From NCBI RefSeq assembly GCF_025244865.1, contig NZ_CP104272.1, positions 558,001 to 622,000 of the forward strand: DNA of 64,000 bases, read 5' to 3'. Position numbers and translations under genes: made by a program. Shown in pieces: positions 54,228 through 62,455 of this stretch (within the stretch, counting starts at the first letter, position 1; each line of letters begins with the position of its first letter). Origin of the DNA: Arthrobacter sp. zg-Y1110 (lineage in GTDB: Bacteria; Actinomycetota; Actinomycetes; Actinomycetales; Micrococcaceae). The notes below the pieces were generated by a model. It was not told where the DNA came from. It saw only the letters and a list, made by a program, of their open reading frames with translations, and searched no databases.

Positions 54228-55549
54228 CTTCCGCGGGTCTTGTTGGGCTCCGCGTCGGACGGCGTCTGGTCAGCTAGGGGAGTCGCTACTGGAATGCCGT
54301 TGATTTCCCGCGGCACGGGGGTGGGTTCGGGTGTGACGCCGGCGCCCCCAAAGTCACCGGGCGCCGTATCCGGCATCGGCTCGAAATGGATGACTTCCGG
54401 CAGCGGCATCGGCTTGATATCGATGACCTCGGGCAGCGGCATTGGCTCGAAGTGGATAACTTCCGGCATCCACGCGGTGATGTCCGGCCTTGGCGCGAAG
54501 TCGATGAATTCCGGCATCCAGGGGATGATTTCGGGTTTTGGTGCGATGTCGATGAATTCCGGCATCCAGGGGATGACTTCGGGCATCTTCGTGATCTCCT
54601 GCGGCATTTCGCCGGGAAGGCGCTCGAAGTCCGGACCTGAAGGGTCGATCCAGAATCCAGGGTCCAGTCCGGGCCACATAGCGCCGCGGCCCGGGTCGCC
54701 CGGGTTGCTCGGGTAGTAGGGGGCAGGCTCGGCGATGGGTCCACCCGGGTTGGCTTCGGGGAGGGGCGACGGCAGCGGGTGGAGTACGTTTCCACCGGGG
54801 TTGGCCGGGTAGTAGGGGGCAGGCTCGGCGATGGGTCCACCGGGGTTGGCTTCGGGGAGGGGCGCCGGCAGCGGGTGGAGTACGTTTCCACCGGGGTTGG
54901 CCGGGTAGTAGGGGGCAGGCTCGGCGATGGGTCCACCCGGGTTGGCTTCGGGGAGGGGCGCCGGCAGCGGGTGGAGTACGTTTCCGCCGGGGTTGGCTTC
55001 GGGGAGGGGCGCCGGCAGCGGGTGGAGTACGTTTCCGCCGGGGTTGGCTTCGGGGAGGGGCGCCGGCAGCGGGTGGAGTACGTTTCCGCCGGGGTTGGCT
55101 TCGGGGAGGGGCGCCGGCAGCGGGTGGAGTACGTTTCCTGGAGCAGGCAACAACGGGACGATGGGGATGGACCCGGGCAGGGGACGTTCTGGAGCGGGAG
55201 CCGGCTCCGGGGCTGGTGCCGGGGAAGGGGCAAGCGGCGCGATGCTCGCTGCCGCTTGCTGCGCATTCGCCACCATCTCCTCGTCACCCTGGACATAGGC
55301 GTTCAGGGCCCGCCGGGTTGCAAGGACGGCGTTATCGCTCCGGGTGATTACCGTCTTGGCGCCCGGCATCAGCGTCTCTGAAGCGAACGTCGAAAACGCC
55401 GCGAGTGCCCCACTCTTGCCGAGTGCGGTTTCAACACCGTCGATCCGGTCTTGAAGGTCGATGTAAAGACTCTCGTTCTGCAACAGGATGGACTCGCTGT
55501 CCGTGATTATCCTGCCTACTGTTGCAGCGTCTATGTCATAGGCGCCCAT
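54212..55549 (-). CDS. WXG-like head protein with proline-rich repeats (operon 2)
   Basis: 445 residues from the ATG at 55549 (GGGGGAGA just upstream; the frame is open to 55654). Residues 1-108 are helical and paralogous to the 115-residue protein at 8381-8728 (DID motif; AYVQGDEEM...ASIA). The rest is low-complexity: six copies of a 17-residue GNVLHPLPAPLPEANPG unit, three copies of a 15-residue GGPIAEPAPYYPANP unit, then WMPEFID/EPMPLPEVI repeats to about 410. No signal peptide. It is the first gene of operon 2. The proline region may extend through the wall or bind partners (inference). Confidence 0.85.
   Translation of the reverse strand: MGAYDIDAATVGRIITDSESILLQNESLYIDLQDRIDGVETALGKSGALAAFSTFASETLMPGAKTVITRSDNAVLATRRALNAYVQGDEEMVANAQQAAASIAPLAPSPAPAPEPAPAPERPLPGSIPIVPLLPAPGNVLHPLPAPLPEANPGGNVLHPLPAPLPEANPGGNVLHPLPAPLPEANPGGNVLHPLPAPLPEANPGGPIAEPAPYYPANPGGNVLHPLPAPLPEANPGGPIAEPAPYYPANPGGNVLHPLPSPLPEANPGGPIAEPAPYYPSNPGDPGRGAMWPGLDPGFWIDPSGPDFERLPGEMPQEITKMPEVIPWMPEFIDIAPKPEIIPWMPEFIDFAPRPDITAWMPEVIHFEPMPLPEVIDIKPMPLPEVIHFEPMPDTAPGDFGGAGVTPEPTPVPREINGIPVATPLADQTPSDAEPNKTRGRWGLT
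54701..55130. repeat. Tandem coding repeats, 51-bp and 96-bp units
   Basis: Three nearly identical 51-bp units start at 54978, 55029 and 55080. Two 96-bp units (the 51-bp unit plus a 45-bp insert) start at 54786 and 54882; a partial one occupies 54701-54785. They are in frame within the proline-rich gene. Their near identity suggests recent expansion by slippage or unequal crossing-over. They are not CRISPR, since there are no unique spacers. Confidence 0.9.
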
Positions 55550-55675
55550 TTTCTCCCCCTTGTACGGGCCCCCGACCGCAGTAACAATGCTGCAGTCGCG
55601 AGGCGGCAGGAGAGCCGCACTATGACAGTTCCCCCTGAATGTCAGGAAGAACATAACCCGCCGGAAGGAATCCGT

Positions 55676-55697
55676 ACATGGGGAGAACTACCCATGT
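55676..55697 (-). promoter_or_regulatory. Palindromic operator-like element, copy 2
   Basis: ACATGGG (55676-55682) and CCCATGT (55691-55697) flank GAGAACTA. The 20-base core at 55677-55696 is identical to that at 8807-8826. It lies 126 bases before the head gene of operon 2 and eight bases beyond the stop of the metal transporter. On the minus strand a TATGTT -10-like hexamer follows 20 bases after it. Confidence 0.7.
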
Positions 55698-55705
55698 CGC
55701 GTGTC

Positions 55706-56836
55706 CTAGAGGGCGGTCGTCCCGAAAACCATGCCCAGCAGATAGGTGGCGCCTGCGGCACCCAGCCCGATCGCCAGCTGCCGCAGGGCCCGTTTCAGGG
55801 GCGAGGCGCCGGAGAGCAGACCGACGACGGCGCCGGTCATCAGCAGCGCCAGACCCACCAGGACGCAGGAGAGGACGACGGCGGTCATTCCGGTAAGGCC
55901 AAACAGGTAGGGGAGTACCGGAATCACCGCACCGGATGCGAAGAAGCAGAAGCTGGAAGCAGCAGCACCCAGCCCTGTCCCTACGGACTCGTGCTCGTCG
56001 CGTTTTTCTTCGGCGTCAGCCTCGGGGTTCAGCGAGAAACTCGGATCGCAGTCGCAGCTGTAGAGGCCCATCCGTTCTGCCGCACGGTGTTCGGCCGCTT
56101 CCTTGGTCATACCGCGTGCCCGGTAGACCAGCACCAGCTCGTTGGCGTCAATGTCCAGTGACTTCGCGGCCGACAGTGTGATCTGGGTGGGCCGGGAGGC
56201 CTCCAGGAGTTCACGCTGGGACCGGACCGAGACGTACTCTCCCGCGCCCATGGACAACGCTCCGGCAAGCAGGCCGGCCAGACCGCTGATAAGGATAAAC
56301 GTGCTGGACACTCCGGTGGCGCCGATGCCCATGATGAGGGCAAGGTTGCTGACCAGGCCGTCATTGGCGCCGAACACTGCCGCCCGGAAGTTCCCCGACA
56401 ACCGGGTCCGCCCCCGGGTGGCCAGCCCGCGGATCACTTCCTCATGAATCTGTTCATCCGCGGCCATCGCGCTGGTGGCATTTGGATCCTGCGCATAGGG
56501 GGAGCGGCCCTCGGCGCGCTGCGCCAATGCCAGTACAAACACCGAGCCGAAACGGCGGGCCAGCAGGCCGAGGACCCGGTTGCGGAAGGAAGCACGCGCC
56601 CTGCGCCCGGCGTCGTCGCCCAGCAGCGTACGCCAGTGTTCTTCATGGCGGCCCTCGGCCTCGGCCAGTGCCAGGAGAATGTCGCGTTCCTCACCGTCCC
56701 GGCGTTCAGCCAGATACCGGTAGGTCGCTGCTTCGGCCTGTTCATCGGCCAGATACTGCCGCCATCGCTTTTTGTCGGCGTTGGAAGGAACGCTGGATTC
56801 GCTGAACGCGGGCTCCGGCGAGGAATGGGAATTCAC
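55706..56836 (-). CDS. VIT1/CCC1-family iron/manganese transporter with ferritin-like domain
   Basis: 376 residues. An N-terminal ferritin-like helical domain (about 20-150), with repeated Glu/His (YLADEQAEAATYRYLAERRD; EAEGRHEEHW; DEQIHEEV), is followed by the VIT domain (about 155-376) with about five membrane helices and GANDGLVSNLALIMGIGATG, GALSMGAGEYVSVRSQRE. It moves Fe2+ or Mn2+ out of the cytosol. GTG start at 56836 with AGGAG six bases upstream. The longer frame to 58861 is the shadow of the acyl-CoA ligase. A single transcript, divergent from that ligase. Confidence 0.92.
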   Translation of the reverse strand: MNSHSSPEPAFSESSVPSNADKKRWRQYLADEQAEAATYRYLAERRDGEERDILLALAEAEGRHEEHWRTLLGDDAGRRARASFRNRVLGLLARRFGSVFVLALAQRAEGRSPYAQDPNATSAMAADEQIHEEVIRGLATRGRTRLSGNFRAAVFGANDGLVSNLALIMGIGATGVSSTFILISGLAGLLAGALSMGAGEYVSVRSQRELLEASRPTQITLSAAKSLDIDANELVLVYRARGMTKEAAEHRAAERMGLYSCDCDPSFSLNPEADAEEKRDEHESVGTGLGAAASSFCFFASGAVIPVLPYLFGLTGMTAVVLSCVLVGLALLMTGAVVGLLSGASPLKRALRQLAIGLGAAGATYLLGMVFGTTAL

Positions 56837-57169
56837 GGTGCTCCTGACAGGGACCGGAAACGGAGGGATCCGGTCAGTCCAAAGTAAAAGACAACTCTTC
56901 TGACCGAAGGTCTCGCTCGCCCGCGGCGTGATGCCGGCGGGTGGACTGCCGGGACGCCGCGGCGTCCAGTATGTCGACAGGCCTCGGCGGAAACTGAACT
57001 GTCTGGAATGACCCATCAAGTCCGCACCGGAGCTACTCCCCTTCGCGTGTCCAAGTGTAGTCGAATCCGGCGGCTGAACCGGCCGGAACTGCGCGATACG
57101 CCCGAGCCTGGTTTCGTCCCTAAGCACCCTGACTTCTTGTCCGTGTCGGGCAGGCGCTAGAGTCAGATT
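56837..57169. other. Divergent intergenic region
   Basis: 333 bases between the metal transporter and the acyl-CoA ligase. The only element I can define is TAGAGT at 57158-57163. No RNA or repeat is seen; GC-rich with a few imperfect hairpins. Confidence 0.5.
57158..57163 (+). promoter_or_regulatory. -10 box of a leaderless transcript
   Basis: TAGAGT six bases before the GTG at 57170, with no ribosome site in between. Confidence 0.5.
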
Positions 57170-58981
57170 GTGAGCAAAAACTTCCCTCTTACGGATCCTG
57201 CCCGCCCTTGGACCCGCCACTACAGCGAGGGAGTCCTGGAAGGCTTCAGCCTCCCGGATGAGTCCCTCGTTGACGTGGTGGAGAGCTCGGTCCGCAAATA
57301 CCGATCGAAGACCGCCCTGCAGTTCTTCGGTGCCACCACTTCCTACGAGGAACTGGGGGACCAGATCCGTCGTGCGGCGACGGGCTTGATGAAACTCGGC
57401 GTGCGCAAGGGCGACCGGGTGGCGCTTGTGCTGCCCAATTCGCCGCAGCACGTGGTGGCGTTCTACGCCGTCCTCCGTTTGGGAGCCGTGGTGGTGGAAC
57501 ACAACCCCCTCTATACGGACCGGGAGCTGCGGCACCAGTTCGAGGATCACGGTGCCACCGTGGCCGTGGTCTGGGACAAGGTTGTGGAGAATGTCCAGAA
57601 GCTGCCGGCGGATATTCCGGTGCGCAGCATCGTTTCGGTGGAACTGATCCCGGCCATGCCGCTGGTCAACCGGCTGGCGCTGAAGCTTCCCGTTCCCGCC
57701 CTCCGCGAGGCGCGGGCCGCCCTTTCCGCTTCCAAGCGTCCGCCCCGCGGCCCGCGGCGAGTGGTGGGCTGGCGGGAATTGCTGGACAACCGCCCGCTGC
57801 GCAAACGCCATCCGCGTCCGGAGCCGTCGGACCTGGCGGCGATCCAGTACACCAGCGGAACCACCGCAGATCCCAAGGGTGCGATGCTGACGCACGCGAA
57901 CCTCGTGGCCAATGCGGCGCAGGGGCGGGCGTGGGTTCCCGGGTTGAAGCCCGGCCATGAAACCTTCTATGCCGTCCTGCCCATGTTCCATGCCTACGGG
58001 CTGACCCTGTGCCTCACCACCGCTATGAGCCTGGGGGCCCGGGTGGTGCTGTTCCCCAAGTTCGACGTCGACATGACGCTCAAGGCCATGAAGAAATCCC
58101 CGGCCACCTTCCTCCCGGCCGTACCGCCGATTTACGAGCGCCTGGCCGCGGGAGCCAAGGAACAGAACATTTCGCTCAAGGGCGTCCGGTCTGCCATTTC
58201 CGGTGCCATGAACCTCCCGCCTCGAACGGTCGAGATCTGGGAAGAAGCCACCGGCGGACTCCTGATCGAAGGCTACGGCCTGACCGAAACGTCTCCCATC
58301 GCGCTGGGCAACCCGTTCGCCAAGTCGCGGAAACCGGGAACGGTGGGCGTTCCTTTCCCGCTGACCGACATCCGGGTGGTGGATCCTGAGCATCCTACTG
58401 TCGACGTTCCCCAAGGCCACCGCGGCGAGCTGCTGATCAAGGGCCCGCAGGTCTTTGCCGGTTACTGGAAGAAGCCCCGGGAAACCGAGGCGGTACTGCT
58501 CGACGGCGGCTGGTTCCGTACCGGGGACATTGTCACCGTGGACGAGGACCACTTTGTTACCATCGTGGACCGGATCAAGGAGCTGATCATTACCGGCGGC
58601 TTCAATGTGTCCCCCTCGGAAGTGGAAAACGCCCTGAAGCGCCACGAATCCGTCGACGACGTCGCCGTCGTCGGCCTGCTCCGTTCCGGCGGCGGCGAGG
58701 ATGTGGTGGCAGCGGTGGTACCCAAGGCTGGTTCCCGCTTTAACGCCGAAGAACTGCGGGCATTCGTGCGCAAGGAACTGGCAGCCTATAAGGTGCCCCG
58801 CCGGATCGTGGAGATCCAGGAGCTGCCGAAGTCCCTGATCGGGAAGGTCCTGCGCCGGCATGTCCGCGACAGCCTGCAGAACGGCAGCGCCGGTTCCGCG
58901 CCGGCCGACGGCACCGGTTCCGCGCCGGCCAACGGCACCGCAGAAACGAATTCCCCCACCGATCTCCAGAACAAGCCCTGA
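57170..58981 (+). CDS. Long-chain acyl-CoA ligase (AMP-forming)
   Basis: 603 residues, ANL superfamily. AMP-binding IQYTSGTTADPKGAMLTH, A5 EGYGLTETSPI, A7-A8 WFRTGDIVTVDEDHF and DRIKELIITGGFNVSP, and the C-terminal lysine of the adenylation step in LPKSLIGKVLRR. It activates fatty acids as acyl-CoA for breakdown or lipid synthesis. The extra C-terminal tail (about 30 residues) holds a repeated GTGSAPA-type stretch. GTG start, leaderless in appearance. An AI-2E-family gene follows after 16 bases. Confidence 0.94.
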   Translation: MSKNFPLTDPARPWTRHYSEGVLEGFSLPDESLVDVVESSVRKYRSKTALQFFGATTSYEELGDQIRRAATGLMKLGVRKGDRVALVLPNSPQHVVAFYAVLRLGAVVVEHNPLYTDRELRHQFEDHGATVAVVWDKVVENVQKLPADIPVRSIVSVELIPAMPLVNRLALKLPVPALREARAALSASKRPPRGPRRVVGWRELLDNRPLRKRHPRPEPSDLAAIQYTSGTTADPKGAMLTHANLVANAAQGRAWVPGLKPGHETFYAVLPMFHAYGLTLCLTTAMSLGARVVLFPKFDVDMTLKAMKKSPATFLPAVPPIYERLAAGAKEQNISLKGVRSAISGAMNLPPRTVEIWEEATGGLLIEGYGLTETSPIALGNPFAKSRKPGTVGVPFPLTDIRVVDPEHPTVDVPQGHRGELLIKGPQVFAGYWKKPRETEAVLLDGGWFRTGDIVTVDEDHFVTIVDRIKELIITGGFNVSPSEVENALKRHESVDDVAVVGLLRSGGGEDVVAAVVPKAGSRFNAEELRAFVRKELAAYKVPRRIVEIQELPKSLIGKVLRRHVRDSLQNGSAGSAPADGTGSAPANGTAETNSPTDLQNKP

Positions 58982-58997
58982 CTAGGAAGTAGCGAAC

Positions 58998-60164
58998 ATG
59001 AGCGCATCAAGCCCTAACAGGGTTCAACGGGATACCCAGCCGGATCACGCCAGGCCTGGACGGTACTGGAGCGGCCCCCTCGGCCACGCCGGGCAGCGCT
59101 CCGCCCAGATCCTGTTGATCCTGCTTTTGGTTTCGGTGACGGTTTACGGGTTGCTGCAGGTCACGCTGGTGGTGATTCCGGTGCTGCTCGCGTTGATCCT
59201 GGGCGCGGCAATCGCTCCGTTCGTGAATTGGCTACGCCGCAAGGGATGGCCCAGCGCGCTGGCGACAGGCCTGTCCTTCCTGCTGCTGCTCGGCATTTTC
59301 GGCGGGCTGGTGACCGGGATTGTGTTCGCTATCCGCAGCGAATGGAGCGATCTGGTGGACCAGGCCGTTGCAGGCTTCGACCAGCTCTATGACTTTGTAC
59401 TCAACGGCCCGCTCCCGATCGACCAGGAGATGCTCGCCAACGCGCGGGACGCCGTGATCGACTTTGCTACCAGCAGCACGGTAAGCAGCGGGGCCATTGC
59501 CGGGATCTCCGCGGCCACGACGTTTGCCACCGGGTTCCTGCTGATGGCCGTGGTGCTGTTCTACTTCCTCAAAGACGGGGACCGCATCTGGGCCTTCTTC
59601 CTGCGCATGTTCCCGGAAGGAGACCGCCGGGACAAGGCCCGGCTCTCCGGCTTCCGGGTGATGGAGGTCCTCGGCGGGTACATCCGCGGCACCGCCATTG
59701 TGGCGCTGGTCGATTCCGTGTGCATCGGGGCGGCGCTGTTCATCCTGCAGGTTCCGCTGGCCCTGCCCCTGACCGTGATTGTCTTTGTCGGCTCGTTCAT
59801 CCCGCTGGTTGGCGCCACCGCGGCCGGTGTCTTCGCAGCCCTGATCGCGCTGGTGGCCAACGGGCCGGTTGTTGCCCTGATCGTCGTCGTGGTGATCATT
59901 GCGGTGAACCAGTTGGAGGGCAACTTCCTGCAACCGGTGGTGATGGGCAAGTCGTTGAGCATCCACGCCTTGGTGATCCTGCTGGCCCTGACCGCAGGAA
60001 CCATCCTGGCCGGCATTGTCGGCGCCATCCTGGCCGTCCCGATCGCGGCAGTGGGTTGGGCCGTGATCAAGGTCTGGACCGGCGAAGACGACGGCGAGGA
60101 CCTCGACGCGAAGGAGATCCCGGATCCGGAGGAGCAGCCGGAAATGGAATCTGCGGAAAAGTAG
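58998..60164 (+). CDS. AI-2E-family (YdiK/PerM-like) membrane protein
   Basis: 388 residues with about eight membrane helices: two close at the N-terminus (LILLLVSVTVYGLLQ and VVIPVLLALILGAAIAPFV), a long cytosolic/external region, then the C-terminal bundle with QLEGNFLQPVVMGKSLSIHAL, the family signature. The family includes autoinducer-2 exporters and Na+/H+ antiporters; the transported ion or molecule here is unknown. It ends in an acidic tail. Probably co-transcribed with the acyl-CoA ligase. Confidence 0.93.
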   Translation: MSASSPNRVQRDTQPDHARPGRYWSGPLGHAGQRSAQILLILLLVSVTVYGLLQVTLVVIPVLLALILGAAIAPFVNWLRRKGWPSALATGLSFLLLLGIFGGLVTGIVFAIRSEWSDLVDQAVAGFDQLYDFVLNGPLPIDQEMLANARDAVIDFATSSTVSSGAIAGISAATTFATGFLLMAVVLFYFLKDGDRIWAFFLRMFPEGDRRDKARLSGFRVMEVLGGYIRGTAIVALVDSVCIGAALFILQVPLALPLTVIVFVGSFIPLVGATAAGVFAALIALVANGPVVALIVVVVIIAVNQLEGNFLQPVVMGKSLSIHALVILLALTAGTILAGIVGAILAVPIAAVGWAVIKVWTGEDDGEDLDAKEIPDPEEQPEMESAEK

Positions 60165-60171
60165 GCCCGGC

Positions 60172-61704
60172 TTAGGTGGCCGGCACTTCTTCCGCCTCGG
60201 CGGTGGAGGTGCCGGCCACCCGCTTGTCCCAGGCTGCACGGACCTCAGGATCCGTGGGACGGGAGAGCAGCGAAACTACGCAGTAGGCAACGGCCGACGC
60301 AGCGAGCCCGAAGTAGATCGGTTCATTGGCGTACACGCCGTCGTACGGGGCAGCAGCCTGGATCTCAAGGTAGATCATGGTTCCCAGGGTCACCACGGTT
60401 CCGGCAGCCATGGACACGGCTGCACCCAGTCCGGTGCCGCGCTTCCACACCAGTCCGCCCAGGATGCTCACCAGCAGCCCTCCCACCAAAATGTCGTACG
60501 CAATCGTTAGCGCAGCGACCACGTCCTGGACCACTATGGCCACGATGATCGCGACAATGCCCAGCCCGAGTACCCAGTAGCGGTTGGACGCGATGTCTTC
60601 TCCGGCGTCGTCCCCGGTCTCCGGCCCGGTGCCGGCGCTCCGGCCGGTGGAACTGCCGGGACCACGGTGGAACCATCCGCGGACGAAGGGGACGACGTCG
60701 GTCCGCGCGACGGTGGCCGCAGCAATCAGCGCACCCGAGGCAGTGGACATCATGGCGGCCACCGCAGCGGCCAGGACGAGTCCGCCGAGGCCGACGGGCA
60801 GCAGGGTCATGGCGACATCGGCGTAGACATCATCCTGGGACTCCACCGCGGAAAGAGCAACGCTGGCGCCCATGCCGATCAGTGCCCCGGCCACGCCGTA
60901 GAGGATGCAGTAGATCCCGGCCGCGGTGCCGCCCCAGCGGGCCACAAGCGGGGTGCGTGCCGTGAAGACCCGCTGCCAGATATCCTGGCCGATCAGCAGG
61001 CCCAGCGTGTAGACCACGAAATAGGTAATAATGCTTTGCGCGCCGATACCGGTGATGCTGAAGAATTCCGCTCCCGCCCGCTCCCGGATGCCGTCAAGGC
61101 CCCCGGCAGCGGAGAGCGTAAAGGGCAGCATCAGGGCGAAGACGCCGATGGTCTTGATAACGAACTGCGCCATGTCGGCGAGTGTGATGGACCACATTCC
61201 GCCGATGGTGGAGTAGACGAGGACGACGGCGCCGCCCACCGCAATGGCCAGCCACCGCTCAAAGCCGAAGAGGACCACGAAAATGGTGGCGTAGGCGCCG
61301 GTGGAGGTGGCGCAGAGCATCAGCGTGTAGGCCAGCATCACGATCGAGGAAACCTTCGTGGATTCGGTCCCGTAACGCAGGGACAGCATCTGCGACACCG
61401 TGTAGATCCGCAGCTTCTGCAATGTGGAGGCGAAGAGCAGGCTGAGGAGCAGGACTCCGGTGCCGATGGCGACCACCAGCCACATGCCGGAGATGCCGTA
61501 CTTGTAACCGAGCCCCACCCCGCCCACCGTGGAGGCCCCGCCGAGCACGACGGCGGCCATGGTTCCGGTGTAAAAGAGCGGCCCCAGCCGGCGGCCGGCA
61601 ACCAGATAGTCGCTGACGTTCTTGGTGCGGGACTTGCCCCACCAACCGAAACCCAACATTGCCAGCAGGTAAAGGACCACGATGGTCCCGTTGATGTATT
61701 CCAT
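60172..61704 (-). CDS. Sodium:solute symporter (SSS family)
   Basis: 510 residues with about 13 membrane helices. Family motifs: VAGRRLGPLFYTGTMAAVVLGGAST near the N-terminus, YSTIGGMWSITLADMAQF, and SGALIAAATV with Na+-binding Ser residues. It imports a solute (sugar, amino acid, carboxylate or urea type) with sodium. It is divergent from an XRE-cupin regulator across 150 bases, which probably controls it. The hydrophilic loop (about 355-385) is acidic and glycine-rich. Confidence 0.94.
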   Translation of the reverse strand: MEYINGTIVVLYLLAMLGFGWWGKSRTKNVSDYLVAGRRLGPLFYTGTMAAVVLGGASTVGGVGLGYKYGISGMWLVVAIGTGVLLLSLLFASTLQKLRIYTVSQMLSLRYGTESTKVSSIVMLAYTLMLCATSTGAYATIFVVLFGFERWLAIAVGGAVVLVYSTIGGMWSITLADMAQFVIKTIGVFALMLPFTLSAAGGLDGIRERAGAEFFSITGIGAQSIITYFVVYTLGLLIGQDIWQRVFTARTPLVARWGGTAAGIYCILYGVAGALIGMGASVALSAVESQDDVYADVAMTLLPVGLGGLVLAAAVAAMMSTASGALIAAATVARTDVVPFVRGWFHRGPGSSTGRSAGTGPETGDDAGEDIASNRYWVLGLGIVAIIVAIVVQDVVAALTIAYDILVGGLLVSILGGLVWKRGTGLGAAVSMAAGTVVTLGTMIYLEIQAAAPYDGVYANEPIYFGLAASAVAYCVVSLLSRPTDPEVRAAWDKRVAGTSTAEAEEVPAT

Positions 61705-61841
61705 TGCAGTCCTCGAGCTAGGAAACCGGCGTCGAATTGCCTGACAGGCAACAAGTGTTTACTGAAGCTAGTGTGCTTTCAGTCACGCCGTCAATTTAGC
61801 CGCCCCGCAATACCACCGCATTACGTGCATGTTTCCCTCGG

Positions 61842-61847
61842 TATGCT
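61842..61847 (+). promoter_or_regulatory. -10 box of a leaderless transcript
   Basis: TATGCT seven bases before the ATG at 61855; an ATG at 61843 overlaps this hexamer and is therefore unlikely to be the start. Confidence 0.55.
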
Positions 61848-61854
61848 CATAAGC

Positions 61855-62430
61855 ATGAAGGCCTTGCCCGTAGAACCGACCAACGCTCCGGTGGCGATTG
61901 GGGTGCGGATCCGCTCCGCACGCCAGGCCCGGCATCTGACCATTGAGCAGGTGGCTGAAGCCACCGGCCTCACCAAGGGTTTCCTGAGCCGGGTGGAACG
62001 GGACCTGACCTCTCCGTCAGTGGCGTCCCTGCTGACCCTGTGCCAGGTGCTTTCCATTTCCATCGGCGACCTCTTCGCCGCACCCGAAACCAATGTGACG
62101 CGGCTGGCGGATGCCCCGCGTATCAGCCTGGGCGGCGAGGGAATAGTGGAACGGCTGGTCACGGCCCGGACGGAACGGCGCGTCCAAGTGGTCCGTTCCG
62201 TGATTGCACCCGGCGGGTCCGGCGAAGCAGATCTTTATTCGGTGGACTGCGAAGTGGAGGTGCTGCACGTTGCCCAGGGCAGCTTCGAACTCATCCTGGG
62301 CAACGAGCGGATCGAACTGACGACAGGAGACACGGTCACCTTCCCCGGCCGGGAACCGCACTCATGGCACAACCCGTCCGACGAGGAAACGATTGTGCTC
62401 TGGACCCTCGTCAGCCCCGGCGGCGCTTAG
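61855..62430 (+). CDS. XRE-family regulator with cupin domain
   Basis: 191 residues. Helix-turn-helix (about 18-70, TIEQVAEATGLTKGFLSRVE) followed by a cupin sensor (about 110-185, LHVAQGSFELILGN and TFPGREPHSWHNPSD with metal-binding His). Such regulators sense small molecules and control transporters or catabolic genes. The start at 61855 is set by the -10 box; the longer frame back to 60667 is the shadow of the symporter. Likely target: the divergent symporter gene. Confidence 0.93.
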   Translation: MKALPVEPTNAPVAIGVRIRSARQARHLTIEQVAEATGLTKGFLSRVERDLTSPSVASLLTLCQVLSISIGDLFAAPETNVTRLADAPRISLGGEGIVERLVTARTERRVQVVRSVIAPGGSGEADLYSVDCEVEVLHVAQGSFELILGNERIELTTGDTVTFPGREPHSWHNPSDEETIVLWTLVSPGGA

Positions 62431-62455
62431 GCTGCGGAGCCAGGCGCGGCGGTGC

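Noticed and set aside
54701..55130. Possible CRISPR array
   Set aside because: Repeats are in-frame coding units joined without unique spacers, and there are no cas genes.
54779..55381. Plus-strand repeat-rich frame of 200 codons
   Set aside because: It is the shadow of the proline-rich repeats; the sense gene has the ribosome site, the paralogous N-domain and operon context.
56837..58861. Upstream extension of the VIT-type gene frame
   Set aside because: It runs opposite the acyl-CoA ligase and has no family features; the GTG at 56836 has a good ribosome site.
60667..61854. Long N-terminal extension of the XRE-cupin gene
   Set aside because: It is antisense to the symporter; the TATGCT box and domain start support 61855.
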